64,000 nucleotides of DNA from an uncultured Parabacteroides sp. (GTDB lineage: Bacteria; Bacteroidota; Bacteroidia; Bacteroidales; Tannerellaceae): the NCBI GenBank assembly GCA_900541965.1, contig UQLN01000017.1, positions 20,923 to 84,922 on the forward strand, in the 5' to 3' direction. Positions 17,005-25,747 of this stretch are shown piece after piece. Under the pieces are notes generated by a model. That model did no database searches and was not told where the DNA came from. It saw only the letters and a list, made by a program, of their open reading frames with translations. Each line of letters begins with the position of its first letter. The stretch's first letter is position 1. The translations under genes and the position numbers were made by a program.

Positions 17005-18324
17005 ATGAAAAGTGTTTGGTTAGTTATATTTTCCTTGTTTGTTTTGTCTGCTGCCGGACAAAATTCAGCTCGTGTGCGTGAGCTTGAAAAGCAGCGTAAA
17101 GCAGCCCTTGCCGATATCGAAATGACTAACCAGATGTTGAATGAAACCCGGCAGTCGGCCCGTAACTCATTGAACCGTCTCAACCTGATTTCGCAGCAGA
17201 TCCTTTCCCGTAAAAAAGTAATCAGTCTTTTAAATCAGGAAATTGCGGAGATAGATAAGCAAATAGGCTCTACCCGTAATGAAATAACCAAGTTGGAAAA
17301 GGAGTTGGGAAACAAACGTACCAATTACGGAAAGTCCGTGCAGAGTTTATATAAACGGCGTTCTTCACAGGATCGTTTATTATTTATACTTTCTGCTGAT
17401 AATTTTGCACAGTCTCTCCGTCGTATGCGCTATTTACGCGAATATGCAGATTGGCAGAAACGGCAGGCAGCAGAGATTATAGATAAGCAAAGGGAAATTA
17501 CCATTAAACAGCAAGAATTGGAAAAGACCCGTAGCGAAAAAAATACTTTGTTAGGTGCCCGTGAAACGGAAAGCCGTAAGCTACAGGCTGAAGAATCCGA
17601 CCAGAAGCAGGAAGTCCAGGAATTAAACAAGAAGCAGAAAGACTTACAGGCAGACCTGAAAAAGAAAAAACGTCAGGCTGAAAATTTGAACCGCCAGATT
17701 GAAAAGCAGATTGCCGCAGAAATAGCTCGTGCGGAAGCTGAAGCAAAAGCAGCACGCGAACGTGCCGCCCGTGCGGAAAAGGAACGTCTTGCCCGTGAAA
17801 AAGCATCCGGAAAGACACCGACAAAGAAAGACGCAGAACCGGTGCGCGATGAACGTGTGGCCGATACAAAAGGCGGGTATGCCATGACTCGGGAAGAAAA
17901 GAAATTATCCGATGATTTTGCTGGTAACCGGGGACGTTTGCCTTATCCTGTAGCCGGTAGGCATACAATTGTATCCGGTTTTGGAGAACAGCAGCATCAG
18001 GAATTGAAGTATGTCCGGACAAATAATAGCGGCATCGATATTATGACCTCTCCCGGAACGGAAGCCCGTGCCGTGTTTAATGGAGAAGTTACCCGTGTAT
18101 TTGTTGTTCCCGGATATAATAATTCTATTATCATCCGTCATGGTAATTATCTGACGGTGTATAGTAACCTGAGTGAGGTCTATGTAAAAGCCGGGGATAA
18201 GGTATCTACCCGCCAGGCTATCGGTCGTGTATTTACCGATACGGAAGACGGTAATTCGACCATATTGCACTTTCAGTTGTGGAAAGAGAAAACGAAGCTG
18301 AATCCGGCTCCGTGGTTAGACTAA
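17005..18324 (+). CDS. EnvC-like murein hydrolase activator with degenerate LytM domain
   Basis: This 439-aa protein has a signal peptide (ending near SAAGQ), then coiled coil from about 22 to 250 and an Ala/Lys/Arg-rich stretch. A C-terminal M23/LytM domain covers about 305-439. The first metal motif HxxxD is replaced by NNSGID, and the usual HxH-type YAHLS is YSNLS. Only the LHFQLW histidine remains. Loss of metal ligands with an intact fold is typical of EnvC-type activators of amidases, so it is probably a regulator of septal peptidoglycan splitting rather than an enzyme. The last 9 bases overlap the end of the convergent M20 gene. Confidence 0.88.
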   Translation: MKSVWLVIFSLFVLSAAGQNSARVRELEKQRKAALADIEMTNQMLNETRQSARNSLNRLNLISQQILSRKKVISLLNQEIAEIDKQIGSTRNEITKLEKELGNKRTNYGKSVQSLYKRRSSQDRLLFILSADNFAQSLRRMRYLREYADWQKRQAAEIIDKQREITIKQQELEKTRSEKNTLLGARETESRKLQAEESDQKQEVQELNKKQKDLQADLKKKKRQAENLNRQIEKQIAAEIARAEAEAKAARERAARAEKERLAREKASGKTPTKKDAEPVRDERVADTKGGYAMTREEKKLSDDFAGNRGRLPYPVAGRHTIVSGFGEQQHQELKYVRTNNSGIDIMTSPGTEARAVFNGEVTRVFVVPGYNNSIIIRHGNYLTVYSNLSEVYVKAGDKVSTRQAIGRVFTDTEDGNSTILHFQLWKEKTKLNPAPWLD

Positions 18325-19368
18325 CCGTAACTGGTCTAATAAACGTATATACGTATCAATGGCCTCCCTTATTTCCATCATACCTATGTATTCGTCGGCT
18401 GCATGTGAACGGGCAGAATTTCCGGGGCCTATCTTTACGGAGGGGAAAGGCATCAATGCCTGGTCGCTCAGTGTGGGGGAGCCGAATGGCTCTTTTCCTA
18501 GAGTGATAGCACGCTGTACGAATGGATGTTGCAGGTCTGTGCGTGTGGAATTCAACCGAAAACTGCGGGCTTTCACCTCACAACTAACCTTCTCTTTGAT
18601 TAATTGGAATAGCTTTTCATTGGGATAGAACTCATTTGTACGGATATCTACCGTAAATTCGCAGCGGTCCGGAACGACATTATGTTGTGTGCCTGCATGA
18701 ATAATGGTCACACTCATTTTAACTGGCCCGAGAAAATCACTTTTTTCCGGGAATTGGTATGTATTGAACCATTCTATATCCTTCATTGCAAGGGTAATTG
18801 CATTGATACCCTCATTGCGGGCGGCATGACCGGCTTTACCGATGCTGACACAATCCAATACCATCAACCCTTTTTCCGCTACGGCTGGTTGCATCCCGGT
18901 GGGTTCTCCTACGATGGCAAAAGAGATAGGAGGGAGTTCCGGCAATACACTTTCCAATCCGTTCTTTCCGGATACTTCTTCTTCACAGGAAGCGAGGAAG
19001 ATCAGGTTATAAGGCTGTTCCTTTTCGGAAAGCACCGTGAATGCTTCGTAAAGCGAAACCACACTTGCCCCGGCGTCATTACTGCCTAATCCGTATAGTT
19101 TGTCATCTTCTGTTTCTTCCGGATTGAACGGGTCCTTTGTCCAACCTGAGGCTGGCTTTACGGTGTCTATATGGGAATTTAGTAAAAGTGTCGGTTTGTT
19201 TAAATCGAATTGCGGGGATGCAATCCATAAGTTATTTCCTTTCCGGTGTACTGTATGGCCTGCCGCTTGCCAGGTTTTTTGAAGGAAGTCGGCTACATTG
19301 TTCTCTTCTCTACTGAATGACGGACAGGCTATCATGCCCTTAAGTGTGTCTATTGCATCGTAATACAT
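18316..19368 (-). CDS. M20 family metallo-deacylase (ArgE/acetylcitrulline deacetylase-like)
   Basis: This 350-aa protein has M20 metal and catalytic motifs in order: LLLNSHIDTVKP, LGSNDAGAS, ASCEEEVSG with the catalytic glutamate, VGEPTG, and a late SARSHAADE histidine. Family members hydrolyse N-acyl amino acids. In Bacteroidota, the arginine-pathway deacylase that acts on N-acyl citrulline or ornithine is of this type, which is the most likely role. No other arginine genes are in the window, so the substrate is inferred. The gene ends convergently, overlapping the EnvC-like gene by 9 bp, and begins 21 nt after ribF on the same strand. Confidence 0.85.
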   Translation of the reverse strand: MYYDAIDTLKGMIACPSFSREENNVADFLQKTWQAAGHTVHRKGNNLWIASPQFDLNKPTLLLNSHIDTVKPASGWTKDPFNPEETEDDKLYGLGSNDAGASVVSLYEAFTVLSEKEQPYNLIFLASCEEEVSGKNGLESVLPELPPISFAIVGEPTGMQPAVAEKGLMVLDCVSIGKAGHAARNEGINAITLAMKDIEWFNTYQFPEKSDFLGPVKMSVTIIHAGTQHNVVPDRCEFTVDIRTNEFYPNEKLFQLIKEKVSCEVKARSFRLNSTRTDLQHPFVQRAITLGKEPFGSPTLSDQALMPFPSVKIGPGNSARSHAADEYIGMMEIREAIDTYIRLLDQLRLV

Positions 19369-19389
19369 AGGAGTAGGATTTATATTATA

Positions 19390-20316
19390 TTAGAATGTCA
19401 GTAATTTATCCACTGTTTCCCTGTCATGTTTTAACTGTATTATCAGTTCGTTCAGGGAATTGAATTTGACATCCCCCCGTACATGATGGATAAAAGCGAC
19501 GGTAAGTTCTTTATTGTAAATATCTCCTGAAAAATCCAGGATGTTAACTTCGAGTGTGATATTGGAACCGTTGTTCAGGGTCGGACGGTCGCCGATATAG
19601 AGCATCCCTTTGTAACGTTTGTCATCCAGATAAACCCATACGGCATATACCCCGATACCGGGAATAATCTTGAACGGTTCGTCCACTTGTATATTTGCCG
19701 TAGGAAAACCCAGTTTACGCCCTACTTTATAGCCGCTTACGATACTCCCTTTTATCTGGTAAGGATAAGTCAGCAAATGTGCGGCATCTTCCACTTGGCA
19801 GATTGAGAGCATTTTTCGTATTTCGGAAGAGCTGACGGCCGCTTCACCTTCTGTATAGCGTGATGCCTTTACCACCTTCATTCCGCAGGCTTCGCCATAA
19901 GTGACGTATTGCTCGAAGCCATCTTCCCGGTTGTGACCGAAACGGTGGTCGTATCCGATAAGCAAGGTGTCCACATGCAGTTTCTCAGCCAGCATTTGTG
20001 TGATAAATTCATTAGCCGTCAGGAGGGACAATTCGTAAGTGAAATCCAGAACGATGCAATAATCGACTCCGGTAGAAGCCAGATGTTCCAGCTTCTCTTC
20101 GAAAGAATTGAGAAGTTTCGGTTGATAATCAGAATGCAATACGGCGCGCGGATGTTCGGGGAAAGTAATGACTGCCGAAGGAAGTCCCAGCGATTGCGCC
20201 AATTGCTTTAACTCGCCTATCAGGTACCGGTGTCCTAAATGCACGCCATCAAAGAAACCGATGGTAGCAACCAGCTTTACCTCTTTCAGCATGTTTGTGT
20301 CTCTGACTATAATCAT
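19390..20316 (-). CDS. ribF: Bifunctional riboflavin kinase/FAD synthetase
   Basis: This 308-aa protein has an N-terminal adenylyltransferase domain (TIGFFDGVHLGH, GYDHRFGHNREDG, SSSEIRKML) and a C-terminal flavokinase domain (GRKLGFPTANI, PGIGVYAVWVY). It makes FMN from riboflavin and then FAD. Length and domain order are normal. It is divergent from the PUL1 sigma gene and is followed by the M20 gene on the same strand. Confidence 0.96.
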   Translation of the reverse strand: MIIVRDTNMLKEVKLVATIGFFDGVHLGHRYLIGELKQLAQSLGLPSAVITFPEHPRAVLHSDYQPKLLNSFEEKLEHLASTGVDYCIVLDFTYELSLLTANEFITQMLAEKLHVDTLLIGYDHRFGHNREDGFEQYVTYGEACGMKVVKASRYTEGEAAVSSSEIRKMLSICQVEDAAHLLTYPYQIKGSIVSGYKVGRKLGFPTANIQVDEPFKIIPGIGVYAVWVYLDDKRYKGMLYIGDRPTLNNGSNITLEVNILDFSGDIYNKELTVAFIHHVRGDVKFNSLNELIIQLKHDRETVDKLLTF

Positions 20317-20345
20317 CGTTATTTCCTGTATTTGCTATTGAATCG

Positions 20346-20400
20346 CAAAAGTACATAAAAACCATGTATTATAATAATACAAAAATAAATCGTACTTTTG
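20346..20400. promoter_or_regulatory. Divergent -7 elements for ribF (-) and the PUL1 sigma gene (+)
   Basis: CAAAAGTA at 20346-20353 reads TACTTTTG on the minus strand, 29 nt before the ribF start. The same octamer TACTTTTG occurs at 20393-20400 on the plus strand, 7 nt before the sigma start. Both match TAnnTTTG. The plus-strand copy would give a nearly leaderless sigma mRNA. Confidence 0.5.
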
Positions 20401-20407
20401 GAGACCT

Positions 20408-20950
20408 ATGGAAGGAGAAGTTCAAACGGCAAAACACTATCAACATCTTTATTTGGAATATGCCCCTATGTTGTTGAGGTTCGCCAGGAAATTCGTTTCG
20501 GATTTCTTTGCCGAGGACATTGTGCATGATGTTTTTCTGAAGCTATGGGACAAACAAGTGTTTCTTCTTCCTGAGGATGATATACGCCGTATTCTTTATG
20601 TTGCTGTTCGCAATGCCTGCCTGGACCATTTGCGCCGTTTGAATATGGAGCAGGAGATAATAGACCATAGGGCTGTGCAACTCAAACTGGATGAGCTGGA
20701 TTTTTTTGAATCATCCGATGAGCTTTTTATGCGCAAAGACCTCTTGAATATCTTAATGTCCAAAGTGAAAGAATTGCCGGATCGCAGCCAGGAGGTTTTC
20801 CGCCTGTCTTATCTGGAAGGACTGAAGGCGGCAGAGATAGCTGACCGCTTAGGTATCTCCATCCGTACGGTAGAAAATTTGCTATACCGCTCGCTGGTTT
20901 CTCTCCGTAAAAGTTGTTCCCATCTCTTTTGGCTTATTTTTATGTTATAA
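20408..20950 (+). CDS. ECF sigma-70 factor of PUL1
   Basis: This 180-aa protein has region 2 (YAPMLLRFARKFVSDFFAEDIVHDVFLKLW) and region 4 (LPDRSQEVFRLSYLEGLKAAEIADRLGISIRTVENLL) of an ECF sigma factor. It lies upstream of FecR and SusC genes, the usual Bacteroidota trans-envelope signalling set. A sugar bound by SusC/SusD would release the factor through FecR to raise PUL transcription. The C-terminus ends in a short hydrophobic tail (HLFWLIFML). Confidence 0.92.
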   Translation: MEGEVQTAKHYQHLYLEYAPMLLRFARKFVSDFFAEDIVHDVFLKLWDKQVFLLPEDDIRRILYVAVRNACLDHLRRLNMEQEIIDHRAVQLKLDELDFFESSDELFMRKDLLNILMSKVKELPDRSQEVFRLSYLEGLKAAEIADRLGISIRTVENLLYRSLVSLRKSCSHLFWLIFML

Positions 20951-21063
20951 ACTTCTTTTTTTTAAAAAAAGTCACTTTTCCTGTGAGTACTTTTTTTCTC
21001 CCATTCGTTATTAGTTCGTATGGTACTCAGTCAACCGTACCGAAGAATGATAACAGACAGTAT

Positions 21064-22047
21064 ATGGAAACAGAACAATCGAACCTGATAATCGGCTACT
21101 TGCAAGGCCGTCTGGACCGGGAGGAAACCGACCGCTTCTACGCTTTCGTGAACGAAAGTGCAGAGAATAAGCGTCTTTTCTTCGAAGTCAAGGCGATTTA
21201 CGACGCAGGTATGTCTTCTGCAAAAGAGGAAGATATGCTGGCGAGTTGGAAGCGGTTGGAGGAAAAAATCAATAAGAAGAACGTTTCTGTTTATTCTTTG
21301 TGGAGGCATGTAGGCAGTTATGCGGCTGCTATACTAGTCGCTGCTGTATTTACTTCCGCTTGTTTCCTATTCTTTGGGAAAGAAAAGGAAACTGTTTCCG
21401 CCCGTTATATCGGAGGCGATGGTTTGGAAGCTGATGTTGTAGAATTACCTGACGGTTCGCAAATAAGTTTAGGCTCTAAAACTACTTTCCATTATGAAAC
21501 GGATTATGGAAAAAGAAGCCGTATCGTGTATCTGGAAGGAGAAGCCTTTTTCGATATTGCTAAAGAAAAAGATAAACCGTTTATTGTCCGTACAAAAGAA
21601 CAAGATATAGAAGCGCTCGGTACAAAGTTTAATGTATCGGCATATCCGCAAGATTCCTTATTAGTAACGACTTTGTTGCAAGGTTCCGTATTGTTGACAA
21701 CAGGGGAAACCGGAGAGCAAGCGATTCTGAAGCCAAACGAACAAATGATTTATAATCGTAATACCCGTTCCTCTCAGGTTTATCAGGTAGATGCTTCCCT
21801 GTACACATCGTGGACTACCGGTTATTATTATTTCCCCGAACAAAATCTGGAAGCCATTCTGTATCGGATGGGCCATGTGTATGGCGTACAATTCTCTATC
21901 GGTTCGGAAGAATTGAAAAAGAGAACATTTACCGGAACGTTCTATCGGGGACAAAGTATTAAAGATATTATGGAAATTATCAGTCTGTCTATTCCTATTC
22001 GATATAAAATAAACGATCATCACGTAATCATTTCGGAAAAATCATAA
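21064..22047 (+). CDS. FecR family anti-sigma factor of PUL1
   Basis: This 327-aa protein has an N-terminal cytosolic part that would bind the sigma factor. One membrane segment lies at about 82-103 (GSYAAAILVAAVFTSACFLFF). A periplasmic FecR domain follows (ELPDGSQISLGSKTTFHYE, EGEAFFDIAKEKDKPFIVRT, LGTKFNVSAYP), then a DUF4974-like C-terminal domain that would contact the STN domain of SusC. The frame is open upstream into the sigma gene, but ATG 21064 matches the family's usual start. Confidence 0.93.
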   Translation: METEQSNLIIGYLQGRLDREETDRFYAFVNESAENKRLFFEVKAIYDAGMSSAKEEDMLASWKRLEEKINKKNVSVYSLWRHVGSYAAAILVAAVFTSACFLFFGKEKETVSARYIGGDGLEADVVELPDGSQISLGSKTTFHYETDYGKRSRIVYLEGEAFFDIAKEKDKPFIVRTKEQDIEALGTKFNVSAYPQDSLLVTTLLQGSVLLTTGETGEQAILKPNEQMIYNRNTRSSQVYQVDASLYTSWTTGYYYFPEQNLEAILYRMGHVYGVQFSIGSEELKKRTFTGTFYRGQSIKDIMEIISLSIPIRYKINDHHVIISEKS

Positions 22048-22100
22048 ATAAAGAATCGCAAGTGCCAATCTAATCATGAATACAAGTTAGCTAAAGAAAA

Positions 22101-22132
22101 AGAAGAGAAAATCTTGCCGGATTTCCTCTTCT
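22101..22132 (+). promoter_or_regulatory. Leader hairpin between fecR and susC of PUL1
   Basis: Positions 22101-22113 pair with 22120-22132 (12 of 13 bp, one A/C mismatch) around the 6-nt loop TTGCCG. It lies 68 nt before the susC start. A tiny ORF (ATG at 22076, four codons) precedes it. It may be an attenuator, terminator or stability element. Confidence 0.6.
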
Positions 22133-22199
22133 AAAATGAGTGAATCAATTAAACTCCCATTGCCGTGGGATAGTGTTTAATCTTAAAACAATCAAATGT

Positions 22200-25100
22200 A
22201 TGAATAATCAACGTATAGTTGTTTCTTTAAATCTGAAAAGAACTATAAAAATTATGAAACTTACCGTACTAATGCTTGTTGCATGCCTATCGCAAGTAGT
22301 TGCTGCAACTTATGCCCAGACGGCAACGCTGAATGTATCAGCTCGCAATGCTACATTGGAAAGTGTGTTGAAACAAATAGAGAAACAATCCGAATTTTTG
22401 TTTTTCTATAATCTCGAAGAGATAAACAAAAACGAAAAAATCTCAATCAATAAGAAGAATGCCAATATTCAGGATGTCTTAGAAGCGATCTCTGCTAAAA
22501 CGGGTATTAAATATACGATTAAAGAACGTCACATTGTTTTGACTACCGAAGCCGGAAAGGATGCAAAATCAGTAGCCACAACAACACAGCAGACCCGAAA
22601 AGTAACCGGTACCGTTAAGGACGTGTTAGGGCCTATTGCCGGAGCAAACATTATAGAGAAGGGTACTACTCATGGTACAACTACGGATATGGATGGAAAT
22701 TATTCCATTGAAGTTTCCGATCATGCAACTTTACAGGTTTCCTTTATCGGATACATCTCACAGGATGTTCCTGTGAAAAATCAATCCGTAATCAATATTA
22801 CACTGCGGGAAGATGCACAAGCATTGGAAGAAGTCGTTGTAGTAGGTTACGGTACAATGAAGAAAAAGGATATGACCGGAGCTGTTGCTTCTGTAAAGAT
22901 GGACGATACGCCTGTAGGTACAGTATCCACCATCAGTCACGCTCTGGCAGGAAAAGCAGCCGGTTTGCAAGTAAATACAACCAGTGCACAGCCGGGTGGA
23001 GGTTCTTCCTTCCGTATCCGTGGTGCTGCTTCCGTAAAAGCAGGCAACGATCCGTTGATTATCATCGACGGTTTCCCCGTGAATCCGGTAGACAATAATA
23101 AAATGGATGACCTTGGTAAATACAAAAACGGTACATCCGATAATATCCTTGCTTCCATCAACCCGAATGATATCGAGTCTATTGAAGTATTGAAAGATGC
23201 AAGCTCTACTGCTATTTACGGTGCCCGTGCAGGTAACGGTGTAATTATCGTGACAACTAAGAGAGGTAAACTGGGTACTCCTAAAGTAAGCTACTCCGGA
23301 ACAGCATCCGTTCAAACGCTTGCCGGTGAATATGAGATGATGAATGCGCGGGATTTTATGATTGAATCGAACCGTTACAAGAAAGAAGAATGGATGAAGA
23401 ATAATAAAATCGGAATCTACGGCGGTCAATCGGAAGCAAGCGCATCAAGCCCTTATGTACCACGTTATACCGATGCACAGATTGCAAATCCGGCAAATGA
23501 TACGGATTGGTTTGACGAAATCACACGTCTTGGCTTCCAGACACAACACAATATCTCTATCAACGGAGGTACGGAATATACGAAATACCTGGTATCCGGA
23601 AACTTCTTCAAACAGAATGGTGTGGTAAAGAAAAACAGTCTGGACCGTTATACCGGCCGTGTCAACCTGGAACAGAAAATCAGTAAATATGTAAATACGG
23701 GTATCAACCTGACGCTGTCGAGAAATCAGACAAACAATGTTCCTTTAGGTGAAGGCCAGAACGAAAATGCAAGTATCATGACTGCCGCAGCACAGTTTAA
23801 TCCGCTCCTTCCTATCAGGGACGAAAACGGAGAATATGCATTAAACTCGGAAGCAGCATTCCTTCCTAACCCGGTTTCTCTTTTGGATATATCCGATAAG
23901 ACTACAAAAGAACGAGTATTGGGAACTGTTTTCGTAGAGATAAAGCCAATTCAGGATTTGACTTTGAAAGCAAATTTCGGTATCGACCGTAACTATCAGA
24001 AACGTAAAGTTTATCTGCCGAAAACTACACTTTACGGACAGAAAAAGAACGGACAGGCTGATATTGCGCAGTATGACAAGTCCGACTATTTGATGGAATT
24101 GACTGCCAATTATGTGAAGAAAGTAGGCCAGCATAGTGTTAACGCTTTGGTGGGTTATTCCTTCCAGCGTTTCACCGATGAATATTTAGCCGGAGGAAAC
24201 AGCGACTTCCTGACAGACGGCTTCTTGTACAATAACCTGGGAGCAGGCGCTTATCCTAAGCCAACTGTAAAATCATCTGCATCCAAAAATGAAATGGCTT
24301 CTTTCTTCGGCCGTGTAAACTATACGTTTAAAGACCGTTATTTATTGACTGCCACATTACGTGCCGATGGAGCTTCGAACTTTGCAAAGAACCATCGTTG
24401 GGGATATTTCCCATCTGTAGCTGCCGGATGGCGTTTCACGGAAGAAGAATTTATGCAACCGCTTACCAAAGTGCTTTCTAACGGTAAATTACGCTTGAGT
24501 TTTGGACAGACCGGTAACTCGAACATCGGAAATAAAGCGATCAGCTACTACAAAACCGGTACGAACAATGAGTTTGGCGGCATTGAATATGTAGGTGTTT
24601 ATCTGGACCAGATGGGTAACCCTGATTTGAAATGGGAAACAACCACCGAATGGAACGTCGGTCTGGATTTAGGTTTCTTCAATAATCGCTTAAATGTAAC
24701 TGCCGAATATTTCCATAAAGTAGTATCCGACCTGCTGAGTGAACGTACTTTATTGTCATACAATGAAGTGGAAAAGATTGCCGCTAATATCGGTCGCACT
24801 CAGAGCCAGGGTTTTGAACTGACTGTCAATACTAAGAACTTCGAAACAAAAGATTTCAGCTGGACTACGGATTTAACTTTCTCGCTCTATCGCGATAAGT
24901 GGAAAACAAGGGATGCTTCCTGGAAACCTGCAGCATATTCACAATATGATGCACCACTCCGTTATTTCTACGGATACTTGTCTGATGGTATCATCCAGCC
25001 GGGAGAAACAGTTGAACATATGGCTGGCTCTGTTCCGGGACAGGTGAAAATTAAAGATATCGATGGATACTTGTATGCACCAGACGGTTCAATCCGGGTA

Positions 25101-25724
25101 GATGAAAACGGCATTCCGATGAAAACAGGCGAACCGGACGGTAGACTGGATGATGCAGACAAAGTTATTTACGGTAGCAAAGACCCTGGATACCTGTTAG
25201 GTTTCAACAATACATTCCGTTATAAAAACTTTGATTTCAATATCTATTTCTATGGACAGTTTGCCCGTTGGAATATCGGTTCTTACAGAGACTTATGGTT
25301 GACAGGTGCCGATGGCATGACCGGTATTGTGAATATGTACCGCGGGTACAATATGCCGACATCCGCTATGGAAGTTTGGTCGCACGATAATACCTCTGCA
25401 ACCCGTCCGGGATATTTCCAGGATAAGAGCCCGGTTGCTGCCGGAAGTGCAAGCACAAGTTCATCCGAAAGTTCCAGTACAGGTAAGATTGGAGACTATT
25501 ACCTGGAAAAGAGCTGGTTTATCCGTTGCCGTAACATAACTATCGGTTATACAATCCCGATGAAGCAGGATAAGAAGTTACTTTCTAATGTACGCGTTTA
25601 TGCAGATATAAATAATCCATTCGTACTCACTCCGTATAAAGGTCTTGACTTGGAAACAGATAATTCCATCTGGGCTTATCCGAATGTCAGAACATTCAGT
25701 ATAGGATTGGATATTACATTTTAA
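22200..25724 (+). CDS. SusC/RagA TonB-linked outer-membrane transporter with STN domain (PUL1)
   Basis: This 1174-aa protein has a signal peptide ending near ATYAQ. An STN signalling domain follows (about 45-125; RNATLESVLKQIEKQSEFLF), then a carboxypeptidase-regulatory-like domain (VTGTVKDVLGPIAGANI). After the TonB-box/plug region (EEVVVVGYGTMKKKD; DASSTAIYGARAGNGVI) comes a 22-strand-type barrel ending in SIGLDITF. It would import oligosaccharides with SusD. The STN domain fits signalling through the neighbouring FecR. ATG 22200 is preferred over a GTG at 22140; ATG 22254 would also leave a signal peptide. Confidence 0.95.
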   Translation: MNNQRIVVSLNLKRTIKIMKLTVLMLVACLSQVVAATYAQTATLNVSARNATLESVLKQIEKQSEFLFFYNLEEINKNEKISINKKNANIQDVLEAISAKTGIKYTIKERHIVLTTEAGKDAKSVATTTQQTRKVTGTVKDVLGPIAGANIIEKGTTHGTTTDMDGNYSIEVSDHATLQVSFIGYISQDVPVKNQSVINITLREDAQALEEVVVVGYGTMKKKDMTGAVASVKMDDTPVGTVSTISHALAGKAAGLQVNTTSAQPGGGSSFRIRGAASVKAGNDPLIIIDGFPVNPVDNNKMDDLGKYKNGTSDNILASINPNDIESIEVLKDASSTAIYGARAGNGVIIVTTKRGKLGTPKVSYSGTASVQTLAGEYEMMNARDFMIESNRYKKEEWMKNNKIGIYGGQSEASASSPYVPRYTDAQIANPANDTDWFDEITRLGFQTQHNISINGGTEYTKYLVSGNFFKQNGVVKKNSLDRYTGRVNLEQKISKYVNTGINLTLSRNQTNNVPLGEGQNENASIMTAAAQFNPLLPIRDENGEYALNSEAAFLPNPVSLLDISDKTTKERVLGTVFVEIKPIQDLTLKANFGIDRNYQKRKVYLPKTTLYGQKKNGQADIAQYDKSDYLMELTANYVKKVGQHSVNALVGYSFQRFTDEYLAGGNSDFLTDGFLYNNLGAGAYPKPTVKSSASKNEMASFFGRVNYTFKDRYLLTATLRADGASNFAKNHRWGYFPSVAAGWRFTEEEFMQPLTKVLSNGKLRLSFGQTGNSNIGNKAISYYKTGTNNEFGGIEYVGVYLDQMGNPDLKWETTTEWNVGLDLGFFNNRLNVTAEYFHKVVSDLLSERTLLSYNEVEKIAANIGRTQSQGFELTVNTKNFETKDFSWTTDLTFSLYRDKWKTRDASWKPAAYSQYDAPLRYFYGYLSDGIIQPGETVEHMAGSVPGQVKIKDIDGYLYAPDGSIRVDENGIPMKTGEPDGRLDDADKVIYGSKDPGYLLGFNNTFRYKNFDFNIYFYGQFARWNIGSYRDLWLTGADGMTGIVNMYRGYNMPTSAMEVWSHDNTSATRPGYFQDKSPVAAGSASTSSSESSSTGKIGDYYLEKSWFIRCRNITIGYTIPMKQDKKLLSNVRVYADINNPFVLTPYKGLDLETDNSIWAYPNVRTFSIGLDITF

Positions 25725-25747
25725 TTAAATCTTAAAGTAAGACGAAT

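Noticed and set aside
22140..22199. GTG start giving a 20-residue longer PUL1 SusC
   Set aside because: The extension has no signal-peptide character; ATG 22200 fits the family better.
22758..23429. 223-codon minus-strand ORF opposite PUL1 susC
   Set aside because: It is antisense to conserved plug-domain sequence and has a low-complexity, Cys/Thr-rich composition typical of shadow frames.
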